This document shows, piece by piece, positions 22,140 through 33,974 of a DNA stretch of 64,000 bases (the first letter of the stretch is position 1; every line of letters begins with the position of its first letter). Made by a program: the position numbers and the translations under genes. The stretch covers positions 5,935,971-5,999,970 of the forward strand of contig NW_022098008.1 of NCBI RefSeq assembly GCF_002288925.2, given 5' to 3'. Below the pieces are notes generated by a model, which was not told the origin of the DNA, made no database searches, and saw only the letters and a program-made list of their open reading frames with translations. The DNA is from Delphinapterus leucas. Its lineage: Eukaryota > Chordata > Mammalia > Artiodactyla > Monodontidae.

Positions 22140-24560
22140 GTCACTAGAAGGCTCCGGGCCGCTCTCCCCTCGTGGGCTGGGTCCTGCCGTCACTGGGCAC
22201 GCAGCTACCCAGCTCACATGCCTCTGTCCCGCAGGGGGACAGGAGGGCCAAGAGCGGGCAGCGGGACAGTTCGTGAAGGTTTCCCAAGTGTTAGGCAGTG
22301 CCAGGGCTCAGAGCCCCCTGCGCTGGTCTGGTACTGGAACAGGCAAGGGCATAGGAACAACCCCCGGCCGTGTGCCGTGTGCCCGAAAGGGGAGGATCGC
22401 GGTGCCTCGAATTCCTTAGGCTTCGGGTGGAGGTGGGATTTGCGGGTCTTGGGTACAGCCAACTCTCGACTAGGAGGAACCCTCCAAAAGGGTAGGCTCC
22501 TTTGGAGAGCACCAAGGAGCTCCCCTACCGCCCAGGGAGAGGGCCAGCGGGCTCGAACCCCAGGCGTGTCAGGAGGGGGACACTGCCCCTGCAGACATCG
22601 GCCCCCGCGCCCAGTCCCCCAAGGTGACGTGGAGGAAGCGAATCCCAGAGCCAACCCTGCCCGCACCAGCGCCCAGCCACTCTCCCCGGTCGCGCCCTCG
22701 CTGCCATCCCTGCCGGACAGCAGGGGCTCGGCGGGGGACGTGGACCGACCAGAGGTCTAAACTCCGATACGGAAAACCTTGCCCTATCGGGTACCTCCAA
22801 AGTGTGACTTAAGCTGAAACTGCAGGGCGCAAGTAAGGCGGCCTACCCGAGGACGTGGCGGGGTGCAGCGCTGAATCACACGGGCGGGTGTCCGCCTCGC
22901 TTCTCCATTGCGCATTTGGAGCTGTTCTCGGCCAGGGGGTCTCCTCGCGTCCCAGCGTCTTCCCGCCCACCTCAGGGAAGCCCCCTGCCCTCTAAGAGAG
23001 TGGGGAGGACCGTGAGAGCCCCCAAGCCCGCTGTGCTGAGTTGAAGAAGAGGAGGGTGGGAACCCCCTACCCATTAAGGGATGCGGAGGGGAGAGGAATC
23101 CCTCTTGCGAGCGCACAGAGGGTGAAAAAGAGGAAGTTACCGCGGCCCTCCGAGCAGGGGGTACCAAAGGATGGGAGGTCTCCTCCCGGCTACGCTCTGA
23201 GAAAGTGGGGAGGAGCGTGAAAGCACCCTGTCCTACCCACCCTCCGCACACCACTCAGAGCCTGGGGGGACTGGAGGGTGGGAGGGCCCCTCCCCGCCGC
23301 ACTTGGAGCCGGTGGAGAGGAGTTAGGAGCCTCCGCAGTCTTCTGAGCGAGGTCGGAGGTGAGGGCGGCAGGAAGCGGGAACCCCCACGCCGCGCTCGGG
23401 GACCGCGCAGGGCACGGTGGGAGCCCCCGCCCGACCCCAGGCTGAGACAGCGGAGGGGAGGTGGACCTTGCCCGCGCTGATCGTGGGTGGGTCTAAGAGG
23501 GGGACCCCCGGGGCTGGGGTGCGGCCCCCGCCTCTCCCCTCCCAGCTCGCGGCTGGGCGCGCCGGCCCCCCGCCGTGCCCGGCGCGCGACACGGCCGTCG
23601 GGGGGCGGTGGTGGGTGGAGGCCTGGCTGCGCCGCGCGGGGTGCGGGCAGAGGCGGGTCGAGCGCCCCCTGTCGCACCCGCCCCTCCCGCGCGGTGGCGG
23701 CAGCGGCGCCGCCGGGAGCTGCCCCCGAGGCCGCCGCCCGGCCCCCGCCCGCGCGTCAGCGCGCCCAGCCCGGGGCGCCGAGCTCCGCCCGCGCCGGAGG
23801 CCCCTGCGCGCAGCCGGAGCGCGGGCAGCGCGGCCGGCCGAGGCAGCGCGGGGCTGGGACGCGGGAGGCTGCGGGCTAGCGGGCGGCGCGGCCCCGGCCG
23901 GGCGCGCTCGGCGGGCGCCCCGTGAACCGCCCCGATGTGGCAGGAGGCGATGCGGCGGCGCCGCTACCTGCGGGACCGCGCCGAGGCGGCGGCGGCGGCA
24001 GCGGCGGGCGGCGGCGGCGACGGCGACAGGCTGCAGCGGTCCCGGGACTGGCTCTACGAGTCGTACTACCGCATGAGCCAGCAGCACCCGCTCATCGTCT
24101 TCCTGCTTCTCATCGTCATGGGCGCCTGCCTCGCCCTGCTCGCCGTTTTCTTCGCTCTCCGGCTGGTGAGTGGCCTCCCTGCGGGACCTGCCCGCGCTCC
24201 CCGGGGCCCCGAGAGGAGAGGGAGGTACCCGCCGAGCCGCGTCCCGCCCGGGGCTACCCCTCTGCCCGCGGCGCCCTGCCCCTCCTGCCTGCCCGCGGCC
24301 GACCTGGCTTGGGCGAGAACTGAGGGCGAGAGAAAAGTTTCCTCGGAAGGTTCTGCCCAAAATAAAGTTGCCGGGGTGTGCACCGGATGGACGGCCCGGG
24401 TGTGCGTTTTCCACCTCTGCGCACCCGCTGGCAAACTCGCCGCGCTTTCCATTCGGCGCCGCTGGCCGCAACAGCCGCTCCACTAGGTCTGTGTCCCTCC
24501 GAATCAGCCTCGCGCCTCTTCGCGAGGCCGCTGCCCAGCCCCTGAGCTGGCGTTTTAGTT
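22140..24560 (+). promoter_or_regulatory. ADCY2: CpG-island promoter and 5' UTR region of ADCY2
   Basis: CpG dinucleotides are frequent here and scarce in the rest of the window. The densest part is about 23380-24520, around exon 1. GC boxes fitting Sp1-family sites include those at 23601-23610, 23677-23684 and about 23526-23532. I see no TATA box in the 800 bases before the start codon. This is the usual broad, TATA-less promoter of a neuronal or widely expressed gene. The transcription start cannot be placed from sequence. There is no ATG between 23171 and the start codon at 23935, so the 5' UTR probably carries no upstream ATG. Extent is by eye. Confidence 0.8.
23935..24165 (+). CDS. ADCY2: ADCY2 exon 1 coding part (residues 1-77)
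   Basis: First coding exon of adenylate cyclase type 2, the plasma-membrane enzyme that makes cyclic AMP from ATP. Family knowledge: it is stimulated by Gs-alpha and, conditionally, by G-beta-gamma, is insensitive to calcium/calmodulin, and is strong in brain. The N-terminus MWQEAMRRRRYLRD and the segment RDWLYESYY.MSQQHPLIVF identify it. An in-frame TGA at 23923-23925 fixes ATG 23935 as the most upstream possible start. Residues 18-28 are seven Ala then four Gly. Residues 53-75 form transmembrane helix 1. The exon ends at CTG in phase 0 before the donor GTGAGT (24166). Two residues differ from the human protein as I recall it: Arg46 (human Cys) and Arg76 (human Gly). The start context is weak (C at -3, T at +4). 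Confidence 0.95.
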
Positions 24561-27500
24561 ATTTAACTCTCTAAAAAGCCTGCCTCGGGAAAGTGGTGAA
24601 TGGAGAGGAGAAATGAAAACAAGTATATTATTATACATATTTGCCTTTAAATCTGTATGGTTTAGTCCCATAGACAGGGCGAGATGGGGTGTTGACCTGT
24701 TGTGAGTCTTCAGCCTCCAAGTGTATAAGTAACAAGCATCCGTGGACCGTTCATTTCCTATTTCTAGAGAGGTAGTTAGTCGTGTTTACTGTTTTGCACA
24801 GGTTTTTAAACTGGATTTCATCACTGGGAGGGTAATGCAACTCCACAGCTGATGTCAATTTTGCCAATTTATATTTTTCGAGTAGAAATCCTTGGCTCAC
24901 TCCCGTGAGCGGTGAGGGGAAATCTGTAGATGGCGGTAAGCTTCCTGTTACTGATCTTTCTGTTGGTGTGGTTCAAACTTTTGCACCGCCTATGATATGT
25001 ATGTGCAGATCGAGTGCCAGGCATTGATTAATCAGTGAGATATTTTTGGTCAGTGGTTGATCTGGGGATGTCTGCATCGAATGATGTCTTTTTAGCTTAG
25101 AATATAAACATACACCTATATTCATGTCCTTGGAGCAAAGGTGTGGGTGTTTGCTTTATTTCAACACGTGTGCAAAATAGCTGTCCTTGGTTTTTGGCAA
25201 TTTATTCTTCATATCCTGAGCCAGATGGTGCTCAAATATTATGCATGGGAAAACTTATCATCTGGGTTCTTTAAAAAATGAAGTTTTCTTTTTCCCCACA
25301 CTAGTCAAGAGGTGTTGTCTTCTGCTGGAATTCAATGAGATAAGAATAGAAATTAGAAAGTAAATAGAACATCACGATGCCACGGATCACACCTGGGTCT
25401 TTTATTATACAACATAGAGCAGAGAGCACCTTAATTCTGTATTCTGGGTGTGAGTTCACGGCAGTCTTCACACCCTTGTTACCAGCCTGGAATGCTCCCT
25501 GGAATGGCATCTTTGTCTCTTCTCACCACTTTATAGGGCCAAAGAGGACATGGTGAGAGACTTCTTCTCAGTCTCATTGGCAAGCCGGGTCTCTAAAAGC
25601 ATCTCCTTCTCATTTCCATTCTTGCAGGGAAGAAAACACATCCCTTTTCCTCTGGAAAAAGCAGCCAGGACATTGCTACTTGTGATTCTGTTGAATCTGT
25701 AATTCAAACCCCTTCTGGCTGGTTCTCTTCCAAATGGAAAAGAAGGAGCAGGTGATGGCCTATTTATAGCACCATTAATATATTTAAAGACAAATGTGAA
25801 GTTCATGCTCCCCTACACACACCACTTTGTTTGCTATCATACAGATCTCTAACTTCTTAAACCTTGATCTACGTAGATGTTCTTGAATGGGTCGTCAGGG
25901 ATTCAGCACAGTCAGCTGAAAGCTCCCTTCTCTAATTTGTCTTTGATCTTTGTGTTTCTTTACCCAGTTCCTTTATGTTCCATTTCACGTGGTGCAAATG
26001 CTGGAGTGGTATCTTTTTAAAAAGCTTATTCGGGCATCTTTACTTTTCTTGATAAATCAATCATTCCCACACTCTCCTGGCATTCAGCTAAATCACTTTT
26101 AAGTACAAAGCAGGCATTTCCCATGGCATGGCTGTAGCCCAGGGTGAGGTCCAGAGATGGTGGAATGGATCCTGTCCTTTGCTCTACCTAAACCATGCTC
26201 TGACTACTTTGTAAATCCTTCTAGGTGATGAGCTGTGCAGAAATGTTCCAGAATCAGGAAGGGTGACATGGTCTGGTGGAAAGGCTACCTTCAAGTGGGC
26301 ACTGGGGCTACTTACTGGGCCTGGCCTTGGGAAATGCATGGGAGGAATGGGCACTGTCCTCTGAAACTTGACCTTAGGAAGTACTGGCACAGTTCTGAGA
26401 TCTGGACAGCTCATTTCTATTTTGCTTTTAGTAATAGCATAAACAGCAGTTCCACTTTACAAAAAATGTTCTCCATCCATGTAGTCAAAGATGGCTAGGC
26501 TAGGAGCATTGGAAGATGGGACAGAGTTAACATGGAGTCATGTGCACACAGAGTGGGGTGAATTCATTTCTCAGACTGACCAGAGCTTGGCTTCCCAGAA
26601 ATCTACACTGGGAGACAGAAATAGCTTCCTGGGGCCTGCCCAGGTTTCCACCTTCCTGCGCTTTACTGGAATCACTAGGACAGATGCTTCTTTCCCTTGA
26701 ATCTGCCTGATTTTGATTTCCACTAGACTTCCATCAGTTCTTGTAGTAGAAAAAGTCTGGTAACTTTCTTAATGCATATCCATAGTTTTCTGGAACATTT
26801 GGATCACAAGATGATCCTGATAGTATCCAAGTACATAGTGATTTTTTGGTATATGTAATTGCCTTTGTGTGAAGTGACTTGAAATATCTCTTAAAAAGAA
26901 AAAAAGTAAGCTTTGTCTTGACTTAGTATTTCCCTAATTGGCATTATTCACAATCTGCTTTCACTTAATTTCAATCTATGGTCAATCTATGCGTCTGCAT
27001 CATTGATCATGAAGATAAGGTAATCTGCAAAGTATTTTTATTATATTTTAAAAAGTAAATTCTGAATTGAAACTTTACTATCTTGCTTAACTATTTTCTA
27101 CATAAAAAGTGATTAAATAGGTTTAATCCCATATTTGTTAAGAAATATCAAGACGAAACAAATAGCACATATGATAGCATGTCTTGAATTTTAATACCTT
27201 GTTTAATAATAGGAAAAATATTTTCTGTTGCATATGATGGAAGTTTTTGATGATAGTACTGGGCTTGGTGAACAAAATTAAATTACCCTCTGGCATGAGA
27301 AAACTTGGAACTAATAAGACCAAACTTTAAGTTCTAAGTCTTATGAGGTAGCTTCATTTTCCAGGACTGGTTCTTATTACTAAATGCATGAAAACCTCAT
27401 CTCAGAATCAAATCCTCTCTCATTTATTATGTCCAAAATCAGCCAACTTTTCTCAAAATTTGCCCGTCGTGGTTAGGAAAGGCTGACATAAATTTTTTAG

Positions 27501-28423
27501 TTTGTCAAATACCAGCTAGCTCCAGCCAGATTTGTTTTGGTTAAAATTTATGATTAGGGATGGTCAATATTTCAACTGGAATGGAAAAATTTCATTCCCA
27601 TAAATTTTAAATAGTCAGATATTGCAATAAAATAGTTTTTTTCTGTTTTTTTACCTGTTTTTTTTTTAGTTTGGTAATAATATCCAAATGAGTATATACT
27701 TTTATCAGTATTAAATATGTAATATGTATGATTTTGACAGAATATGATCTACCTTCTTGCTTTTACTGTGATTCGGTGTTCTAGATCTTTCAAACAATGA
27801 CCGTAAGTACTTCATTACAAATCAGTTTTCCAGCATCAGGTGTTTTTTCTAGGGGCAGATATATGAGTGTTTCTTTTCTCTATACATGGAGAAAGAATCC
27901 AAATTTTTCCAAAATGAATAAGTGAATCCAATCATTGTAGAGGCAAATTGGCTTTATTATTCCAGCGCCCCTAGTGGGTGGAAGGATCAATGGGGAGAAG
28001 TCTTTTCTTGGGGAGTGGAAGGCTGGAGAAGGCAGATAAATACGTCTGACATCTCCTCTAAGGAGCAGGCAATTCTCTGCATACTTTCTCTAGTCTCTTA
28101 ATTCTGGGGGTGGAGGGGTAGTGCATGCTTTTAGGAATTGGAGTGGAGGTAGCTAAAGATCTGTCTTTCTGCGAATTTCTCTGTACATGCAGGAGAATCT
28201 TACTTGGCAGGTATTTGTAATTTGCAACCAGTAATTCAATAAGTCACTTTAATTATGATTTAACTGTGGTATAAACAAACGACAATGAAAAACTGTAGTT
28301 TTCTGCAGGAAAGATGGTTGCAGTTTAGAGGCCTAGCAAGAAAGGATTTGGAAGCATCCTTTGGATATTAAAGTGCATAATTAAATATATGCGCGGTACC
28401 TTGCCTTCTCCAGTTAAAAAAGG
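24561..28423. other. Intron 1, left part, no recognisable element
   Basis: GC content falls quickly after the CpG island. Short frames of 60-90 codons occur on both strands without family resemblance. I could not name any repeat here, which makes it one of the more unique-looking parts of intron 1. Confidence 0.4.
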
Positions 28424-28652
28424 CAGAGTGTAATGGTTAAGAGAATCTATGTGTGTTGGCATTTTGACTTTGTCCCTTTCCATCTCTGTGACCTTGGGCA
28501 AATTGTTCAACTCCTCTATGCCCCAGTTTTCTTGTTTGTAAAATGAAATGGTACCTGCCTTCTAAGGTGATGGTCCCAATCAGTACACGTGAAGCACTTA
28601 GAAGAATGGCTGGCACAGAGTATGCCCTCAGGAACTGTTGTCATTACTGGGT
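28424..28652 (+). mobile_element. MIR SINE
   Basis: 'gtaatggttaagagaatcta', 'ctctgtgaccttgggcaaat', 'gtttgtaaaatgaaatggta' and 'agcacttagaagaatggctg' follow the MIR consensus nearly end to end. Old, mammal-wide. Confidence 0.88.
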
Positions 28653-29967
28653 CTTCTGTAGTTGCATTTTCATTGTTGCTGTGAAAAACATGTAGTCACG
28701 TAGTATTAGAGCTGGAAGGGCGCTCATGCTACAGAGGAGGAAACTGAAACCCAAAGGCGGTGGCTTTTGTCTTTAAGGGTGCAGTTGTGGTGCTGGGTGT
28801 CTGACTCTGCCTGGGTGAACTAGGCTGGTGATCACTGCAGATCTAGAATCCCCAGCTCTGGTCCTAGCACAGCAGCAGTTTTCTTGTTTGAAATTTCATG
28901 CTGATAGGAAAGTCCTCAAGCTTCATTCTGTGGATGGGGTTACATTTCCATTTTTATCTCTTTTAATGTTAAAGAACTGTAGGGATGCTTCCGCACGATT
29001 AACTCATTGAGGTAGACTTCATTTATTTCCTTTATGCTGAATGTTCCCAGGGTTTTCCCATTAAGCAGCAGGTGCATTTGCAACTTTGCTTTCGTTGGCC
29101 AAGTCCCCGGCATGAATACTGTGGCCTGTAAAATCCATTCCTGTTGAGCTCTGTGTGAATCTTACTGGTATTTTTTAACTTAAACATTCTATTTAAAAGA
29201 TAATAATGCTGTTAGAGCCGATCTGTTACTTTGGTAAAGGTGTCTTATGATTCTATTAATTACTTTGATCTGTTTGTTCAGGAATTGCTAGTGATGGGAC
29301 AGTCAGGGCTAGGTGCTTGTGCATAATCCACTGGTATCCCAGTTCCTTCTATAACTCGATGTTGACATCAGTACGATCCACTGGACTTCACTCATTCTTC
29401 CCTCACTGATATTCACGGAGTGCCTGCTGGGGCCCGCACTGCGATGGGCATCCCTCTGGGTGGCATGCCATCCAGAAGCAGCTCATCTTTGACACGTTGC
29501 CACTTACCTGTCCATACTAGGGTGGTCTGTTAGCCTGGACGCCGTGAGCTCAGAGTGTCTGCATCTGGTCCTTTTTAGCTTTGCTCTCTCCTCCACTGCT
29601 TCCCCTCTCCTCGAAGCCTCCCCCTCCCCGCGCTGCTTATCCAAGTTCAAGCTCTCCTTCCTGAGCTTAAACAGGTCAGCCTGTGCTGTGCATTCCTATC
29701 TGTATTGGTTGCTGCCTCTGATGCCTGCAAAGCTCATTTGTTACATGAAATAATTTACCCACTCCATGACTGTCATCTGATGTGCAGAATAGTTTTGTCA
29801 GTTCGTCTTGTCTCCTCAACTAATTGTTAGTTTTTTCAGGGAAGAAAATTAGCACCCCCATATTTAATACAGCGCTAACCAGATCGCAGTTGCTTAACTA
29901 ACATGGATAATTTAGGGGGTAGATGCATTTTTCCTTAGCTGCTGTCATTCCCACTGTGTAGCCTCTT
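28653..29967. other. Intron 1, no gene; probable L2 trace
   Basis: No gene is supported. The stretch 29388-29470 ('cactcattcttccctcactg', 'agtgcctgctggggcccg') resembles the L2 3' region. The remainder is unassigned. Confidence 0.4.
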
Positions 29968-30185
29968 GTTAAGAGCATAAAACTGTCACTAGACCTGGAT
30001 CTGGTCTCAATGTTGCCACTTAGTGTTCCTGACAAATTAATTTATCTGCTGTGGACTAAAATGAATAACACAACCAGGCTCAGGGAGATCTTTTGGGAAC
30101 TAAGTAAGATGGATCCTGTGGACATTTAGCACAGAGCTGGGCACATGTCGTACCCAAAACAAATGTAGGTCATTTTTATTATTAT
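29968..30185 (+). mobile_element. MIR SINE, diverged
   Basis: 'ttaagagcataaaactgtca', 'cctggatctggtctcaatgt' and 'cacagagctgggcacatgtc' keep MIR order with many changes. Non-coding. Confidence 0.65.
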
Positions 30186-32260
30186 ACCTGGAGCACACAG
30201 GGTTTTCCTTGTCAAGGTCCCCTGTAGATATATTTCAGGCTGACAACTAAATGAGTACTAGAATTTTTAAACCTGGGTATGAAAGAACAGGGGATGTTTT
30301 TCTATTTATGTGATAAGTATGAATATAGCTTTGAGGTACTTAAAAAAAAAGATGGAGAAGCATAGATAGTTTAATTAAAGTCATATTGTGACACAAGTTA
30401 CCGTTCTCTAGCACTAAAATTCTGCCAAATTGACACTGCTATTGGCCTTCATATTTTTTTCAATTTTGTTAGCTTTGGATAATGTTATATAATGTAAAAT
30501 GAACAAGAGTGATAAGATAATATTTACCAGGCAATTCCCTGGTGTCAAACTAGGAAATAGATACACATCTGGCAATGCTGGTTTGCAGCCACCAGGTGCG
30601 CTTGCGGGGAGGGAAAAGGATTGTTGAGTCAGCTTGTGTGTTTGATCCATATGACCAAATTAAGACTTTGCTAATGTTGCTTCAATGCCCTATTTGTATA
30701 AAGATACAATAAAGATCACAAAGAAGGGAACCGGGAGAGGTTTGGAGGAAGACTTCATTCGTTCATCTGTTGCTGGCAACGTTACAAATAAGCATTTTTG
30801 TTCCCTCTTTTCACTTAGGCTTATGCTTCCATCCCCAGGTGCCACCTTCAGGTGAGAGAGAGTGATGGGCAGAGTTATGAGATACTCAGCCTAAAAAACT
30901 CCATGAGCAGCTCTGCCAACTAGTTTTCTGACTCTGCCCAGGGCTGTAGAACGACAGTGCCAAGACAGAAAGAATGAGAATACAGACCTGGGTCACCACC
31001 ATTAGGAATGCATAAGGCCAATTGTATCTCAGAGTCGAACCAAGTCACTTTTAGCTTGAAATGGAAAATTTCAATATTCAATGTTTAATTGAATATTTTA
31101 TTCAGTTAAAATCTATTGAATGAATAATTTATTGCATTTGAAACATACAAACATAAAGTACAATGGCTTCTTTTTAGAACGTTGAAATTCTTGAGAAGAC
31201 TTCTCAAGATGATGCTTATTGTCTGAGAGAATCTTATGAATAAATCAAGTGTCTAGGGTAACCACCCTACAGCAGGTTCCTGGTGGAGACGATGGAGGAC
31301 CAGCACCATGGTGATGGGAGCCCTGACTGCAGGGTTTTGGGATTAGAATTTCTACCCAATTTCCACCGGTGTCCTTTATCATCCCTCAGATGTAGTGATG
31401 CTGGGATATTACAGCCAGGACGGGCCAGAGCTCATAGGTGCTGGCTTCCATTCCATGCTTACCCCAAATGCTGAATTATTGCATGTGTTTTAAATGTACT
31501 GTATTATTTTTTAAGCTCTATAAAAAAAGGGAAAATAATTAAGATTTCTAGCTACTAGTGAGCTGTGCATATGATGAAGGAAAGGAAGTTTTAGACTGGT
31601 GCATTAGTAGAACTAATAAAGCTATGTGATGTTACAAATTCAGAGGATAAGGAGATCAGATGAATAAAAATGAAAGAAATAATGAAGAAATGTTAACATA
31701 GTTCACACATATGGTTGATCTGACACCTAATCCTCTCCCATTATTGGCTTGCAGTTAATTCAAACATATAACATTCATATTCTTTGGAATTGGACTTTAG
31801 GTGCACAGAATGGGATTTATCATTTGATTAATTTGATTAATCTTTGATTCTTGAGCTCAATCCTCATTTATATCTATTTGGCTTGCTTGTTTATTTACAC
31901 TAAAATTAAACATCCACGAACCCAGTCCAAACTAGAATATCCCCAATAATGTATTTCAGTCTACACTGCACCTCTCCCATTCCCCTACCTACCCTCAGAA
32001 GTAAACTTCATTTGCACTTTTTGTTTGTCATTCTCTTGCTTTTCTTTTTGTTCATTTTATCATACATACCCTATATATATCATGTGCTATATGTGTGGTA
32101 TAAAGTGGTGATCGAGGTCCATTTACATATTTTTTTTCTTGTGGAGAATCAATTTTTACTGATTCATTTTAGTTACTTCTTTCCCCAAATCTGTTATAAA
32201 TCAAAATTGCATATATGAGTCGTTTGTTATGGGCTATCTTTTCTCTTCCATTGGTTAAGT
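30186..32260. other. Intron 1, AT-rich, no gene
   Basis: No repeat family named. Two compact palindromes lie here: a 10-base inverted repeat at 31073-31082/31088-31097 and a 21-base near-perfect palindrome at 31189-31209. Confidence 0.4.
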
Positions 32261-32270
32261 TTTGTTCTTT

Positions 32271-32481
32271 TTTTTTTTTTTTTTTTTTTGCGGTATGTGG
32301 ACCTCTCACTGTTGTGGCCTCTCCCATTGCGGAGCACAGGCTCCAGACACGCAGGCTCAGCGGCCATGGCTCACGGGCCTAGCCGCTCCGCGGCATGTGG
32401 GATCTTCCCGGACCGGGACATGAACCCGTGTCCCCTGCATCGGCAGGCGGACTCTCAACCACTGTGCCACCAGGGAAGCCC
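32271..32481 (-). mobile_element. CHR SINE, antisense
   Basis: A T tail followed by 'gcggtatgtggacctctcac' and ending 'ccaccagggaagcc'. Flanked by an exact 10-base target-site duplication, 'tttgttcttt', at 32261-32270 and 32482-32491. Little diverged from the 50.2 kb copy, so a relatively recent insertion into intron 1. Confidence 0.95.
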
Positions 32482-32589
32482 TTTGTTCTTTCTTAATACA
32501 CACACACACACAGAGTATAATTACTAAGCTTTATAATACGTATTTATATTGAGCAAGGGAAGTAACATTCAGCTCTTTGAAAAGTTTCT

Positions 32590-33970
32590 TGGTTATTATT
32601 GAATTTTTGTTCTTCCATATAAATTTTACAATCAACTTATTTTAACCTCAATATGAAAAAACTCAAGTGGGATTTTGTTAGTGTTATATTTAATCTATTG
32701 ATTCATTGCTGATAATTGATATTTTATGATATTAAATTTTTCTATCCATGAACATGGGCTATCTCTCCATTTATGTGCTTCAGTAATGTTTTACAATTTT
32801 CTATAGGCTGTTCTTACTCCTGAGTACCAAAAGATATTTTGTATTTTATTGCTTACTGTAAATAATGTTTTAAAAATTATGAATTTCTACTCTTTTGTTG
32901 ATGATGTAAAAGAATATGATTTTGGATATTATTTTATAGCTACACAACTTATCATATCCTTTTTATTACTGGTAACTGAAATGCAGATTCTTTCAGGTTC
33001 TCTACGTAGACAATCATATCATCTGCAAATAATGAGAGTTTTATTTCCTTTTGTCCAATCCTAAGACATTTCCTTTCTTTTTCTTGTATTATTGTACTGG
33101 CTAGAAACTCTAATGTGTTATTGACAGAACTTGTGATTGAGGGTATCCTTACCCTTTTTCCTAGTTTTAAATAGAATTCCTTCATAGTTTATCCACTTAG
33201 GATCATGTTGGTTACAGATTTTTATAGATATCCTTTGAGATTCCCTTTTGTTCTAATTTATAAAAAAAGTTTAAACGTGATTGGGTGTTGAGTTTTACCA
33301 AATTGAGATAATTATAGGATTTTTTGTTGTTTTTTAATGTCAAAGTAATGGATAATAATTTTCTATTATTGAACAATTTTTATATTCCTGATACAAACAT
33401 AGTTTTTATGATATCTCTTATAAAATGTTGGATATGAAGTACTAACATTTTGTTTAAGATTTTTGCAAGCATATTCTTTGGTGAAACGAGTTTGGAATTT
33501 TTCTTTATCAAATTGTCATTTTTCTTTTATAAGTTTTTCTGGTCTTATAAAATAAATCATGGAATATGCCTTCATTTTTAGTTTTCTAAAAGTTTTCATT
33601 ATGTTAGAGTTGATAGAATTTGCTTAGAAAACCACATGGGTTTGTTGCTTTCTTTGTAGAGAGATTTTTAAAATTTCTGCTTCAGTATCTTTGATAGTAA
33701 TAGGATTATAGTATTTCTAACTTTACTTCTCAAGTCAGTTTCAATAAGACTTTTCTAGGAATCTTTGCATTTTGTCCCAGTTCTCAAGTTTAATGGCATG
33801 TATGTGATAATACTGTTCTCATTTTTACACTTTACATATACTATATCTTCAGGTTTTATTTATAGTGTTATTTTTAGGTGCTTTCTTTTTTTACTTAATC
33901 TCATCAGATGTATGTTTTGTCTTAACATACATTAAGACAAAACATTTGCATTTTTGCTTTCTATCTTTAT
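32590..33970 (-). mobile_element. Old L1 ORF2 fragment, antisense
   Basis: The minus strand keeps recognisable reverse-transcriptase sequence. The frame at 32952-33185 contains the catalytic FADD motif in LSLFADDMIVYVENL, with RIPSITSSVNNTLEFLA upstream. Stops and indels elsewhere show that it is dead. The left end is hard to fix. The right end near 33910-33950 coincides with a perfect hairpin. Confidence 0.8.
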
Positions 33971-33974
33971 TACT

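Noticed and set aside
22214..22812. Overlapping 60-180 codon frames on both strands upstream of exon 1
   Set aside because: All are composition effects of the CpG island; none has family resemblance, and frames on both strands are equally open.
23323..24483. 386-codon minus-strand open frame across the CpG island
   Set aside because: Proline/arginine/alanine-rich, antisense to ADCY2 exon 1, and long only because stop codons are rare in GC-rich DNA. No domain or splice logic.
24166..24574. Extension of the ADCY2 frame past 24165
   Set aside because: The homology stops exactly at a GTGAGT donor, and exon 2 resumes in phase with the known protein, so the continuing frame is intron.
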